A stretch of DNA of 9,887 nucleotides. It comes from Spirochaetaceae bacterium (GTDB lineage Bacteria; Spirochaetota; Spirochaetia; Treponematales; Rectinemataceae). The notes below the pieces were generated by a model. That model saw only the letters and a list, made by a program, of their open reading frames with translations, was not told the DNA's origin and did not search any database. Below are positions 1 through 4,980 of the stretch, piece after piece (position 1 is the stretch's first letter; the number at the start of each line of letters is the position of its first letter). The stretch lies in assembly GCA_016794765.1 (NCBI GenBank), contig JAEUJG010000081.1, positions 1-9,887 of the forward strand, given 5' to 3'. The translations under genes and the position numbers were made by a program.

Positions 1-670
1 GGAGAGGCTCGCGCTCGACGAGATTGATGAGGGGACGGAGCGAGTCCCTGGTCCGGTGCCCGAAGTACCAGTCGAAGAGCTTGGGTTGCCGCGCCTTGAG
101 GAGTCGGGCGAGGCCGATGGTCGCGAGGACGTCGTGCATCGCGTCGTGGGCGGTCTTGTGCGCGACCCCGTTCGCCTTGGCGAGGGCCTCGAGGGTGAAG
201 ATCGGCTTCCCCTCCTCGCCCGTCGGCCAGACCAGGCCCTCGGGACGGAGGTCGCGCGCCGCGCGCATGAGGTCCACGAGATCCCAGCGGCCGTTGCCGT
301 TCCTCCATTCCCGCTCGTAGGGATCGAAGAAGTTCCGGTAGAAGAGGCTCCGCAGGAACTCGTCGTCGAACTGGAGGGTGTTGTAGCCGAGGGTCGTCGT
401 GCCCGGCTCCATGAGTTCGGTGCGGACGCGGCGGGCGAGCTCGTAGTCCGTGACGCCCGCCTCCCGGGCCGCCTGGGGCGTGATGCCGTGGACCAGGCAG
501 GCCTGGGGACTCGGCAGGTAGTCGGCGGTCGGCTTGCAGTAAAGGATGAGCTTCTCGCCGACGGGCTCGAAATTCTCGTCGGTGCGGACGCCCGCGAACT
601 GCGCGACGCGGTCATAACGGGGCTCGAGGCCGAAGGTCTCGAGGTCGTACCAGAAAAAACTGCGGGCCAT
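1..670 (-). CDS. sbcB: Exodeoxyribonuclease I (SbcB), 3' end beyond the window
   Basis: This gene encodes the N-terminal 223 residues of exonuclease I, a DnaQ/DEDDh-type enzyme that degrades single-stranded DNA from the 3' end and works in recombination and mismatch repair. The reading frame starts at the ATG complement at 668-670 and runs off the window at base 1 with no stop. The active-site residues are all visible: D9 and E11 in WYDLETFG, D102 in LQFDDE, H175 and D180 in AHDAMHDV. Each is offset by exactly six residues from E. coli ExoI (D15, E17, D108, H181, D186). Blocks such as CKPTADYLP, FYRNFFDPY and ARQPKLFD are also near the E. coli protein. The SH3-like and helical C-terminal parts lie outside. 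It is divergent from the flavoprotein gene, with 179 bp between. No Shine-Dalgarno is present, and the -10 element is 6 nt from ATG. Identification is very secure. Confidence 0.96.
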   Translation of the reverse strand, partial: MARSFFWYDLETFGLEPRYDRVAQFAGVRTDENFEPVGEKLILYCKPTADYLPSPQACLVHGITPQAAREAGVTDYELARRVRTELMEPGTTTLGYNTLQFDDEFLRSLFYRNFFDPYEREWRNGNGRWDLVDLMRAARDLRPEGLVWPTGEEGKPIFTLEALAKANGVAHKTAHDAMHDVLATIGLARLLKARQPKLFDWYFGHRTRDSLRPLINLVEREPL

Positions 671-676
671 GGGGCG

Positions 677-685
677 ACTATAGCA
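677..685 (-). promoter_or_regulatory. Extended -10 promoter of sbcB
   Basis: On the minus strand the sequence reads TGC-TATAGT, an extended -10 element (TGn plus TAnnnT). It ends 6 nt before the sbcB ATG. The transcript should therefore start at or next to the A of ATG and be leaderless. The -35 position (TCTAGG, around 700-705) is poor, as is common with extended -10 promoters. It is an AT-rich island in very GC-rich flanks. This was read by eye and not tested. Confidence 0.55.
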
Positions 686-813
686 CGCCGCGCCGCGGTC
701 CTAGAAGGCGCGCTTGTTCCGGCGGGCGGATCGGCGGGAGCGAGCCGGACGCCGGCCGGGGAAGGGCTCCTCCGACGCCGTGCGCCGGAGCCAGGCGCCG
801 GCCCGGGCCCGCG

Positions 814-843
814 TTGACCCCGGGCGGCGGCGGGGCGTATCCT
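814..843 (+). promoter_or_regulatory. Promoter of the HI0933-type flavoprotein gene
   Basis: TTGACC at 814-819 and TATCCT at 838-843 are separated by 18 bp and match sigma-70-type -35 and -10 elements. The -10 ends 6 nt before the ATG at 850, so the predicted transcript starts at or within a base of ATG and would be leaderless. This also explains why the in-frame TTG at 814 should not be taken as the start codon: it is the -35 element. Confidence 0.5.
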
Positions 844-849
844 CGAGCG

Positions 850-2232
850 ATGCGCGACGAAGAAACCAAGGGGACCGCCCCCGGAACGGAAACCCGACCC
901 GAGGCCCGGCGGACCCTCAAACCGGCCGAAGCGGCGGCCATCGTCGTCGGCGGCGGACCGGCGGGCCTCTTTGCCGCCCTCCGGCTGGCGGAAGGGCTCC
1001 GCGAGGCCGGGACGCCGGGCGAGGTCCTCCTCCTCGAGCGGCGGGAGCGGCCGGCGCGGAAGCTCCTCCTCGCGGGTTCGGGGCAGTGCAACCTCAGCCA
1101 CGCCGGACCGGTGGAAGACTTCCTCCCGCGCTACGGCGGTGGCGCCAAGCCCGGCGCCGCCGGGCGCTTCCTCAAGCCCGCGCTACACGCCTTCACGAAC
1201 GAAGAGCTCCTGGACTGGTTCCGCGACCGCGGCCTCGAGTTCGAGACCGAGGCCGGGGGCAAGGTCTTTCCCGCGACCCGCCGCGCCTCCTCCGTGCTCG
1301 ACATCCTCCTCGCCGAATGCGCCCGCCTCGGCGTCCGCCTGGCCGCGGGCTTCCGCGTCCGCTCCGCCGAGCGCGTTGCGGACGGCTTTCTCCTCCGCGC
1401 CGCCCGCGCCGAAACCGCCGGGCCGGGAGACGAGGAGGGCTTCAGCGCGCCCCTACTCCTCATAGCGACGGGAGGAGCCTCCTACCCCAAGACGGGCAGC
1501 TCGGGGGACGGTTACGCCTTCGCCGCGGCCCTCGGCCACCGCGTGGTCCCGCCCCGCCCCGCCCTTACCTCGGTCCTGATCCGCGGTTTCACCACCACGG
1601 GCCTCGCCGGCCTCGCGGGGCTTTCCTTCAGGAACGCGGAGCTCGTCCTCCGGCGCGCCGGGGAAAAGCCGATCCTCCGCTCGGGCGACCTCCTCGTCAC
1701 GCACGAAGGCTTTTCCGGCCCCCTCATCCTCGACGCCTCGCGCGACATGCGCCCCGGCGACCACCTCGAACTCGGGTTTTCGGGTTGTCCGATCGAGGAG
1801 TTCCGCGTCCGCTTCGACGCCGAGCTCAAGGCGGCGCCCCGCGCCCTCGTCAGGACCTCCCTCGCGGCGGCGGGCCTGCCCAAGAGCCTGGCCGAGCGCC
1901 TCGTCGAGCTCGCCGGCCTGGCCGCCGAATCGGGCTCGGCGGAGCTGCGCCGCGAAAGCCGCGAAGCCCTCTGCCGCCTGGCCTGCGCCTTCCCCGCAGA
2001 AATACGCTCGCTCGGCGGTTTCGACGAGGCGATGGCGACTGCCGGCGGCGTCGACCTCGCGGAGGTCAATCCGAAGACGATGGAGTCGCGCGTCGCGCCC
2101 GGCCTCTTCTTCGCCGGCGAAGTCCTCGACGTTGACGGCGACTCGGGCGGCTACAATCTCCAGGCCGCCTTCTCGACGGGGGCCCTGGCGGCGCGGGGCA
2201 TGCTGGAAAAAGCCCTTGCCGCCCGGAGTTGA
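850..2232 (+). CDS. HI0933/YhiN-family FAD-binding oxidoreductase
   Basis: This 460-residue flavoprotein belongs to the HI0933-like (YhiN, 'aminoacetone oxidase family') group of soluble FAD enzymes. The physiological substrate of most members is not established. The N-terminal Rossmann motif is IVVGGGPAGLFAAL at 31-44. The family block GSGQCNLSH (76-84) replaces the usual GGGRCN. YPKTGSSGDGY (212-222), LVTHEGFSGPLIL (282-294) and the C-terminal run ATAGGVDLAEVNPKTMES (396-413), followed by FAGEVLDVDGDSGGYN (421-436), are diagnostic. Length is slightly above the family norm because of a poorly conserved, charged N-terminal segment of about 25 residues. ATG 850 was chosen over the in-frame TTG at 814 because a promoter covers 814-843. 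No Shine-Dalgarno is visible. The next gene starts 34 bp downstream on the same strand but has its own promoter-like sequence. Confidence 0.92.
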   Translation: MRDEETKGTAPGTETRPEARRTLKPAEAAAIVVGGGPAGLFAALRLAEGLREAGTPGEVLLLERRERPARKLLLAGSGQCNLSHAGPVEDFLPRYGGGAKPGAAGRFLKPALHAFTNEELLDWFRDRGLEFETEAGGKVFPATRRASSVLDILLAECARLGVRLAAGFRVRSAERVADGFLLRAARAETAGPGDEEGFSAPLLLIATGGASYPKTGSSGDGYAFAAALGHRVVPPRPALTSVLIRGFTTTGLAGLAGLSFRNAELVLRRAGEKPILRSGDLLVTHEGFSGPLILDASRDMRPGDHLELGFSGCPIEEFRVRFDAELKAAPRALVRTSLAAAGLPKSLAERLVELAGLAAESGSAELRRESREALCRLACAFPAEIRSLGGFDEAMATAGGVDLAEVNPKTMESRVAPGLFFAGEVLDVDGDSGGYNLQAAFSTGALAARGMLEKALAARS

Positions 2233-2244
2233 ACTGAGTATATT
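2216..2244 (+). promoter_or_regulatory. Promoter of the DUF2871-like gene
   Basis: TTGCCG at 2216-2221 and TATATT at 2239-2244 are separated by exactly 17 bp, a good sigma-70-type pair. The -35 lies inside the last codons of the flavoprotein gene. The predicted start is near 2251, giving a leader of about 16 nt before ATG 2267. Read-through from the flavoprotein gene is also possible. Confidence 0.5.
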
Positions 2245-2245
2245 C

Positions 2246-2265
2246 TTTGCACCAAGGAGTGCAAA
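2246..2265 (+). promoter_or_regulatory. Perfect dyad enclosing the Shine-Dalgarno of the DUF2871-like gene
   Basis: TTTGCAC (2246-2252) and GTGCAAA (2259-2265) are perfect 7-bp inverted repeats around CAAGGA. The Shine-Dalgarno AAGGAG (2254-2259) fills the loop and the first base of the right arm, one base before the ATG at 2267. As DNA it could be an operator just downstream of the -10. As RNA, in a read-through transcript, it could be a hairpin presenting or masking the ribosome-binding site. The dyad is seen directly; its role is inference. Confidence 0.5.
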
Positions 2266-2266
2266 C

Positions 2267-2767
2267 ATGACCTTTGAAAACATCCGCACGAAAACGATCC
2301 GCTTCGCCCTGGCCATGCTCTTCGTCGGCTTGGCCGTCGGCGTCTACACCCGCGAAAGTTTCCGCCCCCTCGAAAAGATCCTCGATCCGACGACCCTGGA
2401 GCTCGTGCGCGGGCGCGACTTCGTCACCCACGGCCACGCCATCGTCTACGGCTTCGCCCTGCCCCTCCTCCTCCTCGGCGCGAGCGCCCTCCTCAAGGAG
2501 CGCTTCGACGGGAAGGCCTGGCAGGCCGTGAACAAGGCCTTCGTCCTCGCGGCCGTCGGCGTCGTCCTCACGCTCGCCCTCACCCTCTACAAGTCGAGCG
2601 CCCTCGTCTTCGCCCTCGCGGCGAATCCCGCCGCTCCCCTCCCCGCCATCGACGCGAGCCTCTTCGGCGGCGTCCGCGGCCTCCGCGAAGCCCTGCACAC
2701 GATCGCCCACGCCCTCTTCGGCGTCGGCTACGTCTGGTGGGGCGCCAAGCTCTGGAAGCGTGCCTGA
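2267..2767 (+). CDS. Small four-helix membrane protein, DUF2871-like
   Basis: This 166-residue predicted inner-membrane protein has four hydrophobic segments at about 11-27, 58-76, 91-118 and 143-161. Conserved-looking features are YTRE (27-30) after helix 1, THGH (54-57) at the start of helix 2, a YKS turn (108-110), and LHTIAHALFGVG (143-154) in helix 4. This order resembles DUF2871, small membrane proteins of unknown function with paired histidines. H55, H57, H144 and H148 could bind heme or metal, but that is inference. ATG 2267 is chosen because AAGGAG lies 7 nt upstream; the longer frame starting at 2132 lies inside the flavoprotein gene. It ends 118 bp before the convergent alcohol dehydrogenase gene. 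Family assignment is from memory of the pattern and is moderate. Confidence 0.75.
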   Translation: MTFENIRTKTIRFALAMLFVGLAVGVYTRESFRPLEKILDPTTLELVRGRDFVTHGHAIVYGFALPLLLLGASALLKERFDGKAWQAVNKAFVLAAVGVVLTLALTLYKSSALVFALAANPAAPLPAIDASLFGGVRGLREALHTIAHALFGVGYVWWGAKLWKRA

Positions 2768-2885
2768 AGGCTCCCCGGACCGGGCAGCGCGGCGGCGGTC
2801 GGCGCGGTTGACGCGGCCGCCGCGACGGTCGCGACGGTCGGGCCGGCCGCCGCCACGGTCGCGGCGGTGGTCGCGGCCGCGGCGC
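2768..2885. repeat. GC-rich convergent intergenic region with short repeats
   Basis: This 118-bp spacer between two convergent genes is almost entirely G and C. It contains a tandem 9-bp repeat GCGACGGTC (2822-2830 and 2831-2839), further GGTCGCG copies, two GCGGCCGC palindromes (2813-2820, 2873-2880), and a perfect 7-bp stem CCGCCGC/GCGGCGG (2847-2853 with 2861-2867). Strong RNA structure is expected from either strand, so a bidirectional transcription end is plausible. No T-tract follows any stem, so a classical intrinsic terminator is not supported. Confidence 0.4.
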
Positions 2886-4103
2886 TCAGTAGGCCCGTTC
2901 CAACAAGACGCCGAGCTCGGCGTCCGTGAAGGCGCGGGGGCTCGAGCCCCGGCCGCGATAGCCGATCGCGTCGGCCAGGATGCCGGGGAGCTCCTCCCGG
3001 GGGACGCCGAGCTCGCGGAGGCGGCCGGGGATGCCGATCGCGCGCGACAGGCGGCGAACGAAGTCGAGCGCGTAGGCGGCCTTTTCGGCCGCTGGCGCGC
3101 GGGGATCCAGGACCCCCGGCTCCGCCGCCGCGGCGAACACCTCGCCGAGCCGCGCGTAGGGCCCGTCGGCCGTTTCCGCGCAGGCCTCCATCACGTAGGG
3201 AAGGAGGACCGCGTTGGCCGTTCCGTGGGCGACGCCGGTCCGCGCCCCGACGGGATGGGCGAAACCGTGAACCATGCCGAGCCCCGTCTGGCTGAAGGCC
3301 ATGCCGACGATGGAGCTGCCGAGGGCCATGTCGGCGCCCGCGGCCGCGTCGGAACGGTCCCGGACCGAGCGCTCCAGGCTCCGCGCGACGAGCGCGGCCG
3401 ATTCCGCCGCGACCGCACGGGTGAGCGGCGTCGCGTTGAGCGACGCGAAGGACTCGACCGCGTGCGTCAGGGCGTCCATGCCCGTGGCTGCCGCGAGCTC
3501 CGCCGGCATCGTCGCCTGCAGCCCGGGATCGACGATGGCCGCCCGCGGAAAGAAGAAATCGCTTGAAAGCCCCCGCTTGGAGGAGGAGGCCCGGTCGGTC
3601 GTCACCGCCGCCGCGCTCGTTTCGCTGCCGGACCCCGCCGTCGTGGGGACGGCGAGGAGGGGGAGCCCCGGGACCTCGAGCTTGAGCTTGCCGTACAGGA
3701 AGTCGCGGAAGGGCGCGCCCGGATGGGGGGCGCCGACCTGGCCGCGACCCGCGTTGGCTTGGTGGACGGAGGCGGCCTTGGCGCAGTCGATGGGACTGCC
3801 GCCGCCGTAGGCGACGAGGAAACCGGCCCCGGAGGCGGCAATGCGCTCGGCGCAGGCCTCGACCAGCTCGATGGGCGGATCGCTCGTCGCCTCGGCGAAG
3901 AGCTCCACCGCGAGCCCCGCCTCCTCGAGAAGGGCGCGGAGCCGCGCCAGGCCGGCGGAGCGCAGCGTGTGCCCCGTCCCCGTGACGACCAGGACCTTCC
4001 GGGCACCGGGCGCCGCGGCGCGGCCCTCGGCCGCGATCTGGGAAAGGGAGCCGGGGCCGAAGACCAGCCGGGTCGGCGAGCGGAAAACGAAGGAATCGGG
4101 CAT
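2886..4103 (-). CDS. Iron-containing alcohol dehydrogenase (group III)
   Basis: This 405-residue protein of the Fe-ADH family (FucO/AdhE-C/YqhD relatives) should catalyse NAD(P)-linked interconversion of an alcohol and an aldehyde or ketone. The N-terminal domain has the nucleotide-binding GGGSPIDCAK at 100-109 and PTTAGSGSET at 153-162. The metal ligands fit the family: D210 and H214 in GMDALTHAVE, H279 in MVHGFAHP and H293 in AHGTANAVLLP, with H283 as the catalytic-type histidine. The 4- and 14-residue spacings equal those in E. coli FucO. Length is typical. ATG at 4103 is chosen because GGAGGT lies just upstream and the family N-terminus (FVFRSPTRLVFGPGSL) begins there; a frame opening at 4196 adds 31 unrelated basic residues. 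Substrate and cofactor preference cannot be told. It is divergent from the Gre-like gene and convergent with the membrane protein gene. Confidence 0.94.
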   Translation of the reverse strand: MPDSFVFRSPTRLVFGPGSLSQIAAEGRAAAPGARKVLVVTGTGHTLRSAGLARLRALLEEAGLAVELFAEATSDPPIELVEACAERIAASGAGFLVAYGGGSPIDCAKAASVHQANAGRGQVGAPHPGAPFRDFLYGKLKLEVPGLPLLAVPTTAGSGSETSAAAVTTDRASSSKRGLSSDFFFPRAAIVDPGLQATMPAELAAATGMDALTHAVESFASLNATPLTRAVAAESAALVARSLERSVRDRSDAAAGADMALGSSIVGMAFSQTGLGMVHGFAHPVGARTGVAHGTANAVLLPYVMEACAETADGPYARLGEVFAAAAEPGVLDPRAPAAEKAAYALDFVRRLSRAIGIPGRLRELGVPREELPGILADAIGYRGRGSSPRAFTDAELGVLLERAY

Positions 4104-4122
4104 GGGACCTCCGATGCCGCCC

Positions 4123-4131
4123 ACTCTAGCA
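4123..4131 (-). promoter_or_regulatory. Extended -10 promoter of the alcohol dehydrogenase gene
   Basis: The minus strand reads TGC-TAGAGT, an extended -10 nearly identical to that of sbcB (TGC-TATAGT). The predicted start lies about 13 nt before ATG 4103, leaving room for the GGAGGT at 4107-4112. No convincing -35 is present. The assignment is by eye. Confidence 0.45.
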
Positions 4132-4161
4132 CGCCGTCGCGGGGTCGGCCACGCCCCGGGC

Positions 4162-4234
4162 CGAGGACGGTGCCCGCCCGCGCGGGCCGCGGCCACACGC
4201 CCGGGGACGGTGCCCGCCCGCGCGGGCCGCGGCC
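4162..4234 (+). repeat. Two 30-bp REP-like repeats with a GGACGG head and palindrome
   Basis: An identical 30-bp unit occurs at 4165-4194 and 4205-4234, exactly 40 bp apart. Each begins GGACGGTGCC and contains the perfect 12-bp palindrome GCCCGCGCGGGC (4176-4187, 4216-4227). The extended head CGGGGACGGTGCCCGCC (4202-4218; one mismatch in 4162-4178) matches, at 15 of 17 positions, a motif repeated inside the copper fusion gene at 6110-6168. A weaker copy (GGGGACGGAGCTTGC, 4264-4278) follows. A head plus palindrome recalls REP elements mobilised by RAYT transposases, but no transposase is in the window. Confidence 0.7.
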
Positions 4235-4267
4235 GGCGCGGCGGGGGCGCGGCCGGCGCGGCGGGGG
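4228..4267 (+). repeat. Perfect 20-bp tandem repeat
   Basis: The unit CGCGGCCGGCGCGGCGGGGG occurs twice, head to tail, at 4228-4247 and 4248-4267, with no mismatch. It directly abuts and partly overlaps the second 30-bp repeat. Its period is half the 40-bp spacing of those repeats. It lies between divergent promoters, so copy-number change would alter spacing only. Confidence 0.75.
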
Positions 4268-4274
4268 ACGGAGC

Positions 4275-4303
4275 TTGCTTCCCTCAATCCGCGGGTGTAC
4301 AAA
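4275..4303 (+). promoter_or_regulatory. Promoter of the Gre-like gene
   Basis: TTGCTT (4275-4280) and TACAAA (4298-4303) are 17 bp apart and fall where the sequence becomes locally A-rich. The predicted start is near 4310, with a leader of about 15 nt holding GGGAGG (4315-4320), 4 nt before ATG 4325. The -35 lies in the last degenerate GGGGAC-type repeat copy. Confidence 0.4.
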
Positions 4304-4324
4304 AGAAGAACACCGGGAGGGCAA

Positions 4325-4864
4325 ATGAGCAGGGCCTTCGTCGACGAGGACGCCGAACGGGACGGCGAGGCGCCGGAAATCAAGAGTCCGATTCCGCAGG
4401 GTTCCCGAAACTACCTAAGCCCCGAGGGCGCGGACCGCCTGACCCGAGAGCTCCATGAACTGGTCGCCGAAGAGCGGCCCCGGATCCTCGCCGACCTGGC
4501 TCGCGCGACCGCCGGCGCCGCGGAATCCGATCCCGAAGCGGTCGCGGCCCTGCGCCGCGCCCTCGGCGTCCTCGACCGCAGGGTCGAATACCTGGTGCGG
4601 ATGTCCCTCCTCGCGGAAGTCCTGCCGAGGCCTCCCGAGGGCTACGACCGCGTCAAGTTCGGGGCGCGCGTCAGGCTTCAGGACGCGACCGGACAGGAAT
4701 CCTCCTTCCGGATCGTCGGTATCGACGAGGCCGAGCCGGAGAGCGGCCTCATCGGTTGGACCGCCCCCCTCGCCCGCGCCCTCGTCGGCAAGCGCGTCGG
4801 AGAGACCGCGACGGCCAAGTTGCCCGGCGGCGACAAGAACTTCCGGATTCTGGCGATCGACTGA
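4325..4864 (+). CDS. GreA/GreB-family elongation factor, MSRAF type
   Basis: This 179-residue cytoplasmic protein is related to the transcript-cleavage factors that enter the RNA polymerase secondary channel. A charged, proline-containing N-terminus (1-29, starting MSRAF) leads to the coiled-coil domain: YLSPEGADRLTRELHEL (30-46), EERPRIL (49-55) and LDRRVEYL (83-90) match GreB. The C-terminal FKBP-like domain follows: VKFGARVRLQD (110-120), FRIVGIDEAEP (128-138), SPLARALL-like TAPLARALVG (146-155) and VGETATAKLPGG (158-169). The tip that carries the catalytic acidic pair (D41 and E44 in E. coli GreB, within LGDRSENAD) is replaced by GAAESDPEA at 64-72, so cleavage activity is doubtful. From memory, the MSRAF subgroup commonly lacks the canonical tip. 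ATG 4325 has GGGAGG upstream; the in-frame GTG at 4295 lies within the promoter. Confidence 0.88.
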   Translation: MSRAFVDEDAERDGEAPEIKSPIPQGSRNYLSPEGADRLTRELHELVAEERPRILADLARATAGAAESDPEAVAALRRALGVLDRRVEYLVRMSLLAEVLPRPPEGYDRVKFGARVRLQDATGQESSFRIVGIDEAEPESGLIGWTAPLARALVGKRVGETATAKLPGGDKNFRILAID

Positions 4865-4909
4865 AGCTTGGCGGCGACGCCCCGGCCCGACACGCCGAAA
4901 AAACTCCTC

Positions 4910-4944
4910 GCGTTCACGAAGCGTTCACGGATCGTTGCTAGTCT
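4910..4944 (+). promoter_or_regulatory. Promoter of the copper cluster with an 11-bp direct repeat
   Basis: GCGTTCACG occurs twice at 4910-4918 and 4921-4929, an exact 11-bp period. It is followed 6 bp later by an extended -10, TGC-TAGTCT (4936-4944; hexamer 4939-4944). The repeat occupies the -35 region, and no good TTGACA is present. Direct repeats of 11 bp ending about 10 bp before the -10 are the arrangement used by OmpR/PhoB-family response regulators. The predicted start is near 4951, and GAGGTGAT (4970-4977) serves ATG 4981. The repeat is certain; the regulator is inferred and none is encoded in the window. Confidence 0.5.
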
Positions 4945-4980
4945 CCATCCGTAACGAGCGAAACCAAGCGAGGTGATTCC

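Noticed and set aside
56..817. Plus-strand open frame opposite sbcB
   Set aside because: The minus strand encodes an exonuclease I with all five active-site residues; this is its shadow.
4104..4196. N-terminal extension of the alcohol dehydrogenase
   Set aside because: The 31 extra residues are basic, not family-like, and cover the predicted promoter; ATG 4103 has GGAGGT.
4865..4909. Intrinsic terminator after the Gre-like gene
   Set aside because: Only a 4-bp GGCG/CGCC stem with a GCGA loop is present, and the homopolymer run nearby is A on the plus strand, not T.
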